Shown here: piece by piece, positions 38,624 through 47,258 of the stretch | Layout of the letters: the number at the start of each line of letters is the position of its first letter | Numbering within the stretch: position 1 is the stretch's first letter | NCBI RefSeq assembly: GCF_014696355.1 | Contig: NZ_JACJQA010000039.1 | Location: 1-64,000, forward strand | From: Pseudanabaena sp. FACHB-1998 | GTDB taxonomy: Bacteria; Cyanobacteriota; Cyanobacteriia; Pseudanabaenales; Pseudanabaenaceae | DNA length: 64,000 nt | Reading direction: 5' to 3' | Made by a program: the position numbers and the translations under genes | Notes under the pieces: model-generated | Seen by the model: only the letters and a program-made list of their open reading frames with translations | What the model was told of the DNA's origin: nothing | The model's database searches: none

Positions 38624-39151
38624 ATGGGCAAGACCCTAGACCAGAAAAAAGTTTTAGTCGGTGAAATGGCAAAAGAGTTTGAAGGAACTCAGATGGTCAT
38701 GGTCATTGACTTTGCAACTTTGACAGTGGCGGAAATTACTAAGCTCCGTCGCTCACTTCGTTCCACAGGAACAGTGTGCAGAACTACCAAAAACACTTTG
38801 CTCAAGCAAGCAATTTCTACAACTCCTGAATGGAAGCCTCTTGAAAGTTTCTTGACTGGACCTTCTGCTTGCTTGTTTGTTAAGGAAGACATTGGTGGTG
38901 CTGTTAAAGCCTATCAAGCTTTCCAGAAGGAATCTAAGAAAACCGAACTTCGGGGCGGTGTCTTAGAAGGTCGCGCGTTGTCTGCAAAAGACTTGCAGGC
39001 GATCGCCGATCTCCCCTCCAAGGAAGTTCTTATCTCTCAAATTGCTGGTGCAATCAATGCTGTTACTGCCAAGATTGCGATCGGTATCAAAGAGGTTCCC
39101 CAATCTTTGGGACGCGCTATCAAAGCTGTTTCCGAAAAAGAAGCTGCTTAG
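38624..39151 (+). CDS. rplJ: 50S ribosomal protein L10
   Basis: This is a 175-residue protein with L10 signatures: KKVLVGEMAKEFEGTQMVMVIDFATLTVAEITKLRRSLRSTGTVCRTTKNTLLKQAI, the central GPSACLFV and a C-terminal helix that binds L7/L12 dimers. A good ribosome binding site (AGGAGGTG) lies 9-16 bp upstream. It is preceded by its own L10 leader. Confidence 0.98.
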   Translation: MGKTLDQKKVLVGEMAKEFEGTQMVMVIDFATLTVAEITKLRRSLRSTGTVCRTTKNTLLKQAISTTPEWKPLESFLTGPSACLFVKEDIGGAVKAYQAFQKESKKTELRGGVLEGRALSAKDLQAIADLPSKEVLISQIAGAINAVTAKIAIGIKEVPQSLGRAIKAVSEKEAA

Positions 39152-39269
39152 ATCGTTATTGGCTATTAGCGTCTAGCTATTAGCTCAATCTCTCCAAAAT
39201 GCTTAAGGCTAACCGCCTGAAGCGACCAAAACTAAAATCTAATAACTGACTAAATCAAAGAGAAAACCT

Positions 39270-39659
39270 ATGTCCGCAAAAATTGACAGCATTGTTGAAG
39301 AACTAAAGACTTTGACCCTTCTTGAAGCTTCTGAATTGGTTAAAGCAATCGAAGAAACCTTTGGTGTTTCTGCTGCTGCTCCTGTTGGTGGTATGGTAAT
39401 GGCTGCTGCTGGCGCTGCTGCTCCTGCTGAAGAAGTTGAAGAGAAGACCTCTTTTGACTTGGTACTTGATGAAGTTCCTGCTGATAAGAAGATTGCCGTT
39501 CTGAAGATCGTCCGTGAAATCACAGGCTTGGGCTTGAAGGATGCTAAGGACATGGTTGAGTCTACTCCTAAGACCATCAAGGAAGCTATGCCTAAGGCTG
39601 ATGCTGAAGCTGCTAAGAAGCAAATCGAAGAAGCTGGTGGTAAGGTTTCCATCAAGTAA
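39270..39659 (+). CDS. rplL: 50S ribosomal protein L7/L12
   Basis: This is a 129-residue protein. The N-terminal dimerisation part reads [30 protein letters not shown]. An Ala/Pro-rich hinge follows, then the C-terminal factor-binding domain [72 protein letters not shown]. Codon use is strongly biased, as expected for a very highly expressed gene. Two terminators follow. rpoBC does not follow, as is usual in cyanobacteria. Confidence 0.98.
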   Translation: MSAKIDSIVEELKTLTLLEASELVKAIEETFGVSAAAPVGGMVMAAAGAAAPAEEVEEKTSFDLVLDEVPADKKIAVLKIVREITGLGLKDAKDMVESTPKTIKEAMPKADAEAAKKQIEEAGGKVSIK

Positions 39660-39682
39660 TTGTTGGCAACAACTAATTTTTT

Positions 39683-39746
39683 TGAATGTCTTGCAAAGCA
39701 AGACATTCAAGATAAATAAAGGCACGCATAGCGTGCCTTTATTATT
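39683..39746 (+). terminator. Two tandem terminator hairpins after rplL
   Basis: The first stem is TGAATGTCTTGC / GCAAGACATTCA (39683-39709). The second is AATAAAGGCACGC / GCGTGCCTTTATT (39715-39743). Confidence 0.8.
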
Positions 39747-39805
39747 AAGATAGTGAGGTACAAACAAAGTACTTCACAATTACTTTGCATAAGTACTTTG
39801 ATTTT

Positions 39806-40084
39806 ATGAATGATCCTCTGTCTGAATTATTTGCCGTAATTGTCGATCGCCGCGAGCATCCGCAAGAAAGCTCCTATACCTGTAAATTGTTTGCAGGTGG
39901 CGATAATAAGATTTTAAAGAAAATAGGTGAAGAATCTGCGGAAGTGGTCATGGCTTGTAAGGATGATGATCCTGATGCGATCGCTGGTGAAGTAGCGGAT
40001 TTGTTTTATCACACCTTGGTAGCGATCGCCCATCACCATGTCGATCTGCAATTGGTCTACGACAAACTAGCCCAACGCCGCTAA
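39806..40084 (+). CDS. hisE: Phosphoribosyl-ATP pyrophosphatase, stand-alone
   Basis: I take the ATG at 39806 (MNDPLSELFAVI) rather than a TTG seven codons earlier, giving 92 residues. The MazG-like helical pattern is clear: LFAVIVDRREHPQESSYTCKLFAGGDNKILKKIGEESAEVVMACKDDDPDAIAGEVADLFYHTLVAIAHHHVDLQLVYDKLAQR, with the EESAE and D..DLFYH metal-binding acidic residues. It hydrolyses PR-ATP in the second step of histidine synthesis. Cyanobacteria commonly carry a fused HisIE, so a free HisE implies a separate HisI elsewhere. Confidence 0.93.
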   Translation: MNDPLSELFAVIVDRREHPQESSYTCKLFAGGDNKILKKIGEESAEVVMACKDDDPDAIAGEVADLFYHTLVAIAHHHVDLQLVYDKLAQRR

Positions 40085-40130
40085 CCTATAAACAAAACAT
40101 AGCTACGCCATTTTTTGTTTTGAAAATTTT

Positions 40131-40267
40131 TTACTGGATTTCTTTTTTAGTGGCGGCGCTTCGCGCCGCCACTTGCTTCTGGTTTTGTGTCCTAACAAGA
40201 ATGCCAACAGCTATAAAACCGATAAATGAAAGCAGGTGCTTTACACCTGCTTTCATTTATCGGTTTT
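40131..40267. repeat. Palindromic elements, including a family B right end
   Basis: A hairpin AGTGGCGGCG / CGCCGCCACT (40149-40173) continues into GTTTTGTGTCCTAACAAGAATG and ends in ACAGCTATA at 40215, as in family B. The left end is not clear. A second perfect hairpin (40216-40267) has arms AAAACCGATAAATGAAAGCA and its complement. Confidence 0.65.
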
Positions 40268-40324
40268 AATTTATTTGAATAATGCAGTAAGATTACCTAT
40301 GAGTTAATCAAAGGGTAGATTGCT

Positions 40325-42256
40325 GTGGCATCGAATAGTGTAGAGCGTTCTGAGTCTCTTACTGGCAGTATTATAAAAGGCACTCTCAAAGCTGTTGGTG
40401 GCACGTTACTGGGCATTATCATGATTGGTGGTGCAGCAGTAGCTGGCGGACTAGTGGGACTAGCCCTAAGTTTTCGGGATCTACCAGATGTGAGGGTTCT
40501 GAAAGGCTATGTACCCGTAGAAACAACTTATATTTATGATATCAATGGTGAGTTAATCGCCCGCTTACATGGTGACGTTAACCGTGAAGTCGTTACCCTC
40601 GATCGCATTTCTCCCCATTTAAAGCGATCGGTTCTGGCGATGGAAGATGCCTACTTTTACACCCATAAAGGCATTGATCCCAGTGGGATCGGTCGGGCAG
40701 TTTTAGCCAACTTTAATGCTGGAGGAACCGTAGAAGGAGGATCTACCTTAACGCAGCAATTAGTTAAAAACTTATTTTTATCAAACGAACGTAGTCTTAA
40801 TCGCAAAGTTGCTGAAGCAGTTTTAGCAATGCGAGTAGAACAGGTATTTACCAAGGAGCAAATCCTTGAGATGTATCTTAATCAAGTGTTTTTGGGGAAA
40901 AACACTAACGGAGCCGAAACCGCTTCTCAAAATTACTTTGGTAAATCGGCGGCTGACTTGACCCTCGGCGAATCCGCCATGCTAGCGGGGACTATTCAAG
41001 CACCCTCTGTATTTAACCCCGTCGATAATTTTGCGGAAGCTAAGAAGCGCCAAGGATTAGTTTTAGATCGACTTTTAGAACTGGGGTGGTCAACACCTAC
41101 GGAGGTAAAAGCCGCTAAAGCTCAAAAAATTGTCATTCGCAAACAAGGGATCTCCTACGAAGCTAGCCGTGTACCTTACGTGTCACAGGCTGTAACTGCG
41201 GAATTAGAAGAAAAATTTGGTAAAGATGTGGTGTTGCAGGGTGGTTTGCGCGTGCAGACTACGATTGATCTGAAACTCCAAAGAATTGCTGAAGAAGTTG
41301 CGGCAGAGGGGCATAAGGATCTGGTCGATCGCGGAGCGTATGCTGATCAATTAGCCTTAGTAGCGGTCGATCCGCGTACAGGTTTTGTGAAAGCGCTAGT
41401 GGGAGGTGTTGGTGATTTTGATAAAAACCAATTTAACCGAGCCGTATTAGCCAGAAGACAATTAGGTTCTTCGTTTAAGCCTTTCGTTTACTATGCAGCT
41501 TTTGCCACAGGCAACTATACTCCTGACTCGGTGATCGATGATAGTCCGATGACGATTCCCGATGGGGACGAACCCTATGTACCGCGCAACTATGACAACA
41601 AGTTTTCAGGTTCTATTAGTATTCGTCAGGCGATCGCTGTATCCCGCAATATTCCCGCCATTAAGTTAGGCATTGAGGTGGGTAACGACAATGTAATTGC
41701 AATCTGTCGCAAACTGGGAATTAATAGCCCGCTTAAACCCGTAGTATCCTTGCCTCTAGGTGCTGCTGATGTAACTCCCATGGAAATAGCGGGAGCCTAT
41801 GCCGTATTTGCGAGTGGTGGCTATAAATCGAAAACTACTTTGATTGCTCGTGTAACCGATCGCAATGGCAACTTGGTTTTAGATAACACGCCCAAACCCG
41901 AGCTAATTCTTGATCCGATAGCTGTTTCTTATTTAACTGATGCGTTAAGAGGTGTAATTACTAATGGGACGGCAACTGAGGCGCAACTTAGCGAAGGACG
42001 ACCTGTTGCAGGGAAAACAGGAACCACTTCGGATTTTCGTGATGCTTGGTTTGTGGGATATGTACCCCAATTATCTGTAGCGATTTGGATCGGCAATGAT
42101 GATTATTCGCCTATGGCAAATGGGGTTACGGGTGGTGTTTATGTCGTTCCCATTTGGCGCAAGTTTATGGAAAGAGCTTTAGCAGGGCAACCGATTGAGC
42201 AATTCCCTGTGCCTGCGGAAATTCAAGACAAAGAAGGTGGTAAAAAGAAAAATTAA
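40325..42256 (+). CDS. Class A penicillin-binding protein (PBP1A family)
   Basis: This is a 643-residue protein starting with GTG. A transmembrane segment (GGTLLGIIMIGGAAVAGGLVGLAL) is followed by the glycosyltransferase domain (AMEDAYFYTHKGIDPSGIGRA, GGSTLTQQLVKNLF, the EQVFTKEQILEMYLNQVFLG segment). The transpeptidase domain then has SSFK as the SxxK serine, SRN and KTGTT. Both activities therefore look intact: polymerising lipid II and cross-linking peptidoglycan outside the membrane. The C-terminus ends in a short basic tail (GGKKKN). It is followed after 2 bp by a small membrane protein gene, likely in one transcript. Confidence 0.96.
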   Translation: MASNSVERSESLTGSIIKGTLKAVGGTLLGIIMIGGAAVAGGLVGLALSFRDLPDVRVLKGYVPVETTYIYDINGELIARLHGDVNREVVTLDRISPHLKRSVLAMEDAYFYTHKGIDPSGIGRAVLANFNAGGTVEGGSTLTQQLVKNLFLSNERSLNRKVAEAVLAMRVEQVFTKEQILEMYLNQVFLGKNTNGAETASQNYFGKSAADLTLGESAMLAGTIQAPSVFNPVDNFAEAKKRQGLVLDRLLELGWSTPTEVKAAKAQKIVIRKQGISYEASRVPYVSQAVTAELEEKFGKDVVLQGGLRVQTTIDLKLQRIAEEVAAEGHKDLVDRGAYADQLALVAVDPRTGFVKALVGGVGDFDKNQFNRAVLARRQLGSSFKPFVYYAAFATGNYTPDSVIDDSPMTIPDGDEPYVPRNYDNKFSGSISIRQAIAVSRNIPAIKLGIEVGNDNVIAICRKLGINSPLKPVVSLPLGAADVTPMEIAGAYAVFASGGYKSKTTLIARVTDRNGNLVLDNTPKPELILDPIAVSYLTDALRGVITNGTATEAQLSEGRPVAGKTGTTSDFRDAWFVGYVPQLSVAIWIGNDDYSPMANGVTGGVYVVPIWRKFMERALAGQPIEQFPVPAEIQDKEGGKKKN

Positions 42257-42258
42257 CT

Positions 42259-42465
42259 ATGCCACTAACCAAATTCACTCAGTTTTTGTTTGTATTACAG
42301 CTATTTGTATACTCAACTCTCATTTCGGCTGTAATCAAATACCTTGCGCCATTATTACCATCACTTAACGATCTATCCATAGAAGCAATGAATGCGATCT
42401 CCCTTGCGGCGATTAGCTTACCGATCGCCTTGTTTGCCTTTGTGTTATGGATAAAGCGCTACTAA
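42259..42465 (+). CDS. Small membrane protein of unknown function
   Basis: This is a 68-residue protein with two predicted membrane helices (FLFVLQLFVYSTLISAVIKYL and AISLAAISLPIALFAFVLWI) joined by a short polar loop. It begins 2 bp after the PBP1A stop codon. The spacing and hydrophobic pattern make it a likely real gene, co-expressed with the peptidoglycan enzyme. No family is recognised with confidence. Confidence 0.7.
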   Translation: MPLTKFTQFLFVLQLFVYSTLISAVIKYLAPLLPSLNDLSIEAMNAISLAAISLPIALFAFVLWIKRY

Positions 42466-42518
42466 AACCCCAAAAGCGAGTTGTGGCACTTCGCGCCACA
42501 ACTCGCTTTTGGGGTTTG
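42465..42518. repeat. GC-rich palindrome, possible bidirectional terminator
   Basis: The arms AAACCCCAAAAGCGAGTTGTG and its complement (up to 19 pairs) surround GCACTTCGCGC. It lies between convergent genes. The core resembles the family A element at 274-390. Confidence 0.65.
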
Positions 42519-42525
42519 GTTAAGA

Positions 42526-42987
42526 TTAAATTTCTGAAGAACTGGAATATTTTTTGGTCATGATAAAACAATTACGACCATCGGCTTCAGATTCGTAGCT
42601 TAAGTTATCCGCGATCGTTTTTGCTATAACTAAGCCCCTTCCGCCTGTAGGAATGTCGTCAATACTTTCTAAGTTTTGATTTCGCTGGGCTTCGGTCATG
42701 CGCCGATCCATTTCTGTCTTAAAGTCAAAGGGCTTGCCATAGTCCCAGATTTTAAGCTCCAAGCTCCCTTCTGATTCATGGATGAGTACTTCAATATCAA
42801 TCGGTGTTTCCTCTGGCATGGCTTCGTGGGCATAGGAAACGACATTAGTAAACACTTCAACCAATACGAGATTGCATTGCATCCATGTATTTTTGGGCAA
42901 AATGGTTTGAAACTGCTCAAACCAGTCCTGTAACTTGGTAAGAGCGTAGATATCACTGTTAACTTGGATATGATAATGCTGTGACAC
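42526..42987 (-). CDS. Anti-sigma factor-type serine kinase/ATPase (RsbW-like)
   Basis: This is a 153-residue protein of the HATPase_c family. The N box is seen in WMQCNLVLVEVFTNVVSYAHEAMPEE (E and N residues), the G1 box in LKIWDYGKPFD and the G2-like segment in IPTGGRGLVIAKTIADNLSYE. RsbW/SpoIIAB relatives phosphorylate anti-anti-sigma proteins and bind sigma factors. In cyanobacteria such proteins belong to partner-switching systems for stress or motility. No STAS-domain partner is adjacent. It is upstream of, and on the same strand as, nothing obvious. Confidence 0.88.
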   Translation of the reverse strand: MSQHYHIQVNSDIYALTKLQDWFEQFQTILPKNTWMQCNLVLVEVFTNVVSYAHEAMPEETPIDIEVLIHESEGSLELKIWDYGKPFDFKTEMDRRMTEAQRNQNLESIDDIPTGGRGLVIAKTIADNLSYESEADGRNCFIMTKKYSSSSEI

Positions 42988-43064
42988 TGAAAGTATTTTT
43001 TAACGTTTGGCGAATCTGATATTTAAAAATTGAGCTTTAAAAGTTGAGCTTTGAAAATTGAGCT

Positions 43065-44408
43065 TTATTGACGGTTATACCAACGCATTAGCACCCCTGC
43101 AAGTTTTTCGGAATCATGACACACAGTCCCATTATTCTTTTCTCGCATTATATTGGCTACTAGTACGGGACAACCAATTTTGGCAAGATTTTCACGATCT
43201 AAATAGGTGAAGTGGGAGCCGAAAGATTCATAGTGTTGTAGCGATCGCTCAGAAGGTGGATATTTTTGGACTAAAACCACATCAAACAATCGTACGCCAG
43301 CTAACTCATCTAAAACTCGTACATAATCAGATACGGTGTAACCGTCAGTTTCTCCTACCTGACTCATGATATTACAAAGATAGATTGATGGTACATTCCG
43401 ATTGATCAATGCTTGTAAAATATCTGGAACCAGCAAATTAGGAATAATGCTGGTGTAAAGACTGCCGGGTCCGATGATAATCAGATCGGCTTCATTAATG
43501 TCATCAATAGCTTGAGGTAAGCCTTTGGGATTTTCGGGTTTACAACCAATATGTTTGATTTTGCCCTTAGCTTCAGGAATATTGGACTCGCCCTCTACAT
43601 AGCGTCCATCCTCAAACTCCGCCCATAAAACCATGTGATCGAGGGTGGCAGGTAGTACCCGACCACGAACAGCTAAAACCTGTGAACTCGCGGCGATCGC
43701 CTTTTCGAGATCCCCAGTCACTTCACTCATGGCGGTCAGAAATAAATTACCGAAGCTATGCCCTGAAAGCCCTTCACCTGTTTTAAATCGATATTGAAAT
43801 AACTCAGTAACTAATTTTTCCTCATCCGCTAAGGCGGCAAGGCAATTACGAATATCCCCCGGAGGCAAGACCCCATGCTCACGGCGCAAGCGCCCTGACG
43901 AGCCACCATCATCCGCGACCGTCACGATCGCCGTAATATTGGCGCTATATTGCTTGAGACCCCGTAATAAATTGGATAAGCCTGTCCCCCCCCCAACGGT
44001 GACAATTTTGGGACCGCGATTGAGTTTGCGATGGGAGACTAATAAATCTACGAGTTCCTTGTCTTGATCAGGCATCAGTACTTGAGTAATCGACCCAAGG
44101 GCTCGTTTCTGACCAAACCAAAGCAAGCCCAGCCCGATCGCCAAGGCAATGGGCCCACTGATATTTCGTGGCAAAATCGAGACTAATAAATCGAGTGTAT
44201 TACCAATTACTCGCGATAGAAATAAAATTGGGGTCAGTCTGGCGGAAATGGCAATACCTAAGACGATCAAAATAATGCCAATAATGCTGACAAAAAGCCA
44301 TCGCTTGACTAGCAATCCTGGCAAAAACCACTGGAATCCTCTCAGCCACTTTTTTTGTTTAGTTGTGGGGCGATATCGACTCGCTGATGGCTTTTTGGAG
44401 GTCTTCAT
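43065..44408 (-). CDS. YvcK/CofD-like protein (gluconeogenesis factor family)
   Basis: This is a 447-residue protein. The first ~120 residues contain two membrane helices ([19 protein letters not shown] and [13 protein letters not shown]), a cyanobacterial extension. The YvcK core follows: [67 protein letters not shown] and [17 protein letters not shown]. In Bacillus, YvcK binds UDP-GlcNAc and affects carbon use and cell-wall synthesis. The same role here is inference. The start is adjacent to the yjbQ-like stop codon, so the two genes form an operon with rsmE. Confidence 0.92.
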   Translation of the reverse strand: MKTSKKPSASRYRPTTKQKKWLRGFQWFLPGLLVKRWLFVSIIGIILIVLGIAISARLTPILFLSRVIGNTLDLLVSILPRNISGPIALAIGLGLLWFGQKRALGSITQVLMPDQDKELVDLLVSHRKLNRGPKIVTVGGGTGLSNLLRGLKQYSANITAIVTVADDGGSSGRLRREHGVLPPGDIRNCLAALADEEKLVTELFQYRFKTGEGLSGHSFGNLFLTAMSEVTGDLEKAIAASSQVLAVRGRVLPATLDHMVLWAEFEDGRYVEGESNIPEAKGKIKHIGCKPENPKGLPQAIDDINEADLIIIGPGSLYTSIIPNLLVPDILQALINRNVPSIYLCNIMSQVGETDGYTVSDYVRVLDELAGVRLFDVVLVQKYPPSERSLQHYESFGSHFTYLDRENLAKIGCPVLVANIMREKNNGTVCHDSEKLAGVLMRWYNRQ

Positions 44409-44876
44409 CTAGCATCCTGTAATGTGTATCAATACTTCGCGGGTATGTCCCATATTGCGATGTTCCCAGACAAAAATCCCTTGCCAAGTACCGAGGGCAA
44501 GTTTACCATTGGCGATCGGGATAGTTTCTGAGGTTTTAGTTAGGGTGCTGCGAATGTGGGATGGCATATCGTCAACACCTTCGGAAATATGGCGATATTG
44601 GCTAGCATCTTCGGGGATAAGCTTACTAAAAAATGTTTCTAGGTCAGCTAATACATCGGGATCAGCATTTTCTTGAATGATCAAACTGGCAGATGTATGT
44701 CTTAAAAAGACGTTACACAGTCCCATCTTTATCCCTGATTGGGTTAATACTGCTTCCACTTGGCGGGTAATATTGTGGAGATTCTTACCGTTGGTACGCA
44801 GAGCAATGGTTTGCTGCACCATTTGTAATGGTTGGGTTTGTAATGTTTGGGCTATTTGGGATTGATTGGCAATCAT
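44409..44876 (-). CDS. YjbQ/UPF0047 family protein
   Basis: This is a 155-residue protein with the family pattern: LHNITRQVEAVLTQSGIKMGLCNVFLRHTSASLIIQENADPDVLADLETFF and DDMPSHIRSTLTKTSETIPIANGKLALGTWQGIFVWEHRNMGHTREVLIHI. The conserved HTSAS, E/D...H and W..E.R residues form a metal site. Some members show weak thiamin-phosphate-synthase activity, but the physiological role is uncertain. The stop codon touches the yvcK-like start, and the rsmE stop lies 10 bp upstream. Confidence 0.94.
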   Translation of the reverse strand: MIANQSQIAQTLQTQPLQMVQQTIALRTNGKNLHNITRQVEAVLTQSGIKMGLCNVFLRHTSASLIIQENADPDVLADLETFFSKLIPEDASQYRHISEGVDDMPSHIRSTLTKTSETIPIANGKLALGTWQGIFVWEHRNMGHTREVLIHITGC

Positions 44877-44886
44877 AATATGAATT

Positions 44887-45723
44887 TCAACAGGCTTCTA
44901 AAAAGGCGCTAACTATAGACAATGCTACCACTGGGGCTGTGACTGCTGATAAGACCCGATCGCCTAGAGAAACAGGAATAAATCCTGCGGCGATCGCCAT
45001 TTCTTCTTCTCGTTCTGTCCATCCGCCTTCGCAACCGATCGCCATAAATATTTGCGATCGCGCTTCGACATCATTAATACTTTGTAAATTCACGCTTTGT
45101 AAAGCATTGAGCAAATGGGGGACATCGGCACGAATCACGCAAATATATTTGTGAGATTGCTCTAGTAATTGCGTGGAATTATTTAGCCATTCCTTGAAAG
45201 ATTGGGGAGGATTTATCTCTGGCACATAGTTTCGTAGGGAAAGCTCGGCGGCTTCCTCGGCAATGCGTTGCCAGCGATCGCGTTTTTGAGTGCCAATATC
45301 TGTCCCTGATTTGATAACGGTGCGATCGCTAAATAATGGCGAAATTTGGCGCACCCCTAGCTCGGTCGTTTGGCGAATGATGGACTCGATATTGCTGCCT
45401 TTAGGCATGGCGATGCCAAGGGTGATGTGGGCAAATAATTCGGAATTATTTTCTAGTTGATCAATAATTTTTGCTTGAATAGTTTCCCCATCGGCGGCGA
45501 TCGCTAATTGAGAAAGCCACCATCCACCTTGGCGATCGAGGGCAATAAATTCAGCCCCCAGTTCGAGGCGCAATACGTTGGTTAAATAGTGTTTCTGCTC
45601 TGGAGTGAGGGCGATCGCGCTATGAATTTGCAGATTTTGGGTGACTTGGTGGGCTTGTAAAGTTACCCTTTGCAATCTCCGTTTTTTTAGTTGATTTTTA
45701 CTTTGAGTTTTCGGAAGTAGCAT
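44887..45723 (-). CDS. rsmE: 16S rRNA (uracil(1498)-N(3))-methyltransferase
   Basis: This is a 278-residue SPOUT methyltransferase. The N-terminal PUA-like part reads HYLTNVLRLELGAEFIALDRQGGWWLSQL. The central ITLGIAMPKGSNIESIIRQTTELGVRQISPLFSDRTV and the knotted C-terminus IFMAIGCEGGWTEREEEMAIAAGFIPVSLGDRVLSAVTAPVVAL are characteristic of RsmE. It methylates U1498 near the decoding site. It is the first gene of a run with yjbQ and yvcK. A palindromic element precedes it. Confidence 0.96.
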   Translation of the reverse strand: MLLPKTQSKNQLKKRRLQRVTLQAHQVTQNLQIHSAIALTPEQKHYLTNVLRLELGAEFIALDRQGGWWLSQLAIAADGETIQAKIIDQLENNSELFAHITLGIAMPKGSNIESIIRQTTELGVRQISPLFSDRTVIKSGTDIGTQKRDRWQRIAEEAAELSLRNYVPEINPPQSFKEWLNNSTQLLEQSHKYICVIRADVPHLLNALQSVNLQSINDVEARSQIFMAIGCEGGWTEREEEMAIAAGFIPVSLGDRVLSAVTAPVVALSIVSAFLEAC

Positions 45724-45751
45724 ATTTTCCTTAAATTCATATTTTGGGAAT

Positions 45752-45862
45752 TATAGCTGTCGTCACTTGAATTAGGTCGGGAACCACCGAAGCGAGAGGC
45801 GGCGCAAAGCGCCGCCTCTCGCTTCGGGTTTTGTTTTCTAATCAAGACAGACGACAGCTATA
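45752..45862. repeat. MITE-like palindromic element, family B (copy 4)
   Basis: The ends are TATAGCTGTCGTC and GACGACAGCTATA, the best-preserved terminal inverted repeat (13 bp) in the window. The core hairpin has arms CCGAAGCGAGAGGCGGCG and its complement. Confidence 0.8.
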
Positions 45863-45880
45863 AAAAACAAATCCAGTTAA

Positions 45881-45923
45881 AGCAAAGAACAAAATGGCAT
45901 TGCCATTTTGTTCTTTGCTTTAA
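45881..45923. repeat. Palindrome related to family C
   Basis: The arms AAAGCAAAGAACAAAATGGC and its complement form a nearly loopless hairpin, preceded by AAAACAAATCCAGTTAA as in family C elements. It lies at the 3' end of corA and may terminate it. Confidence 0.6.
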
Positions 45924-45933
45924 GTAAAAAATT

Positions 45934-47109
45934 TTATTTTGGGCTAAAGAGCCAGCCCTTTTTCCAGAAGTAAAAGATTAAACCTCCTGAAATACCTAAC
46001 ATTCCGACCCAACAACCCACATAACCGTAGGGCATTTTCAGTTCAGGCATATTGCCCGCCAAACTAGTATCAAAATTCATGCCATACAGACCAACCACAA
46101 AAGTTAGGGGAATGAAGAGGGTCGAAATCACGGTCAAGAAACGCATTACCTCGTTAGTGCTATTGCTCAAGGAAGACAGATAAATATCCATCAAGTTAGC
46201 CGCAAGTTCGCGGTAAGTCTCTACCATGTCGATCACCTGTACGGTATGGTCATAGCAGTCGCGCAAAAATACCCGAACATCGCGATCGATCAAGGGACTC
46301 TCTTCGCGAATGAGAGAATTAATCGCATCTCTTTGCGGCCAAATGGCGCGGCGCAGTAGCAATAATTCTCGCTTAATTTTATGGATTTTATCAAGGGTTT
46401 GGCGCGTGGGCTTATCCACCACTTCATCTTGCAAGTCTTCTAAACGCTCGCCATAGTCTTCTAACACGGGAAAAAATCCATCAACGATCGCATCAATGAG
46501 GGCATAAGTAAGATAGTCGGCTTTTTGCGATCGGATCACCCCACGATTGCGATGGATACGCTGGCGAATTGGCTCAAATACATCATTTTCAGGCTCCTCT
46601 TGCACTGTTAAGACATAATTTTTCCCCAAAATTAAGCTCACCTGCTCATCATAAAATCCCCGCCCATCTTCACGACTTGTAACCATGTGCAGAATGATCA
46701 ATTCCTGATCCTCAAAGCTTTCTACCTTTGGTCTTTGGGGAATATTCACGATATCCTCAAGAACCAATTCATGGAGACTAAAAACTTTGCCTAAGCGCTT
46801 CAAAACATCCTCAGAGCCTAACCCCTGTACATCCACCCATGACACCGACTGACTATCAAGATAAGGAAAGCATTCCTCTGGAGTTGCCAATTGAACTCCC
46901 AGTGCTTCATCCGTATTGTAATCAATCAAGAAAATATTCGGAATGCTGGCATCTTCATCAATGATTAATGTCCCAGGTGGACTGCCGGGTTCTGGCTCAT
47001 TAAAATCATAAAATTCTAATTCCTCGTCATTTTCGGAGTCAGCTTCGATCGAACTAGGCTTAAATCTGGTGGGGTTGTGAAGCATGGTTAAGCGATTCGT
47101 GAAATACAC
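45934..47109 (-). CDS. corA: Magnesium/cobalt transporter CorA
   Basis: This is a 391-residue protein. A long acidic cytoplasmic N-terminal domain is followed by two C-terminal membrane helices, with the ion-selectivity motif YGMNF between them (FLTVISTLFIPLTFVVGLYGMNFDTSLAGNMPELKMPYGYVGCWVGMLGISGGLIFYFWKKGWL). CorA pentamers import Mg2+. An ATG at 47085 (MLHNPTRFKPSS) is an alternative start and may be preferable, because the first eight residues are not typical. It is divergent from the GHL10-like gene across a palindrome. Confidence 0.96.
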   Translation of the reverse strand: MYFTNRLTMLHNPTRFKPSSIEADSENDEELEFYDFNEPEPGSPPGTLIIDEDASIPNIFLIDYNTDEALGVQLATPEECFPYLDSQSVSWVDVQGLGSEDVLKRLGKVFSLHELVLEDIVNIPQRPKVESFEDQELIILHMVTSREDGRGFYDEQVSLILGKNYVLTVQEEPENDVFEPIRQRIHRNRGVIRSQKADYLTYALIDAIVDGFFPVLEDYGERLEDLQDEVVDKPTRQTLDKIHKIKRELLLLRRAIWPQRDAINSLIREESPLIDRDVRVFLRDCYDHTVQVIDMVETYRELAANLMDIYLSSLSNSTNEVMRFLTVISTLFIPLTFVVGLYGMNFDTSLAGNMPELKMPYGYVGCWVGMLGISGGLIFYFWKKGWLFSPK

Positions 47110-47171
47110 TTGTCAGTGTGCCACATTGTTAAGGCTAGTCCGTCTATATAAGCGGGAAATCTTGTCGCTCT

Positions 47172-47216
47172 CAACCAATAAGAGTGGCAACCAAGCGCCG
47201 CCACTCTTATTGGTTG
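47172..47216. repeat. Palindrome between divergent genes
   Basis: The arms CAACCAATAAGAGTGGC and GCCACTCTTATTGGTTG surround AACCAAGCGCC. It sits in the corA/GHL10 divergent promoter region. Confidence 0.6.
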
Positions 47217-47258
47217 AATACGCCTCCAGAAAAGCAAACATAATTTTTATCAGTTTTC

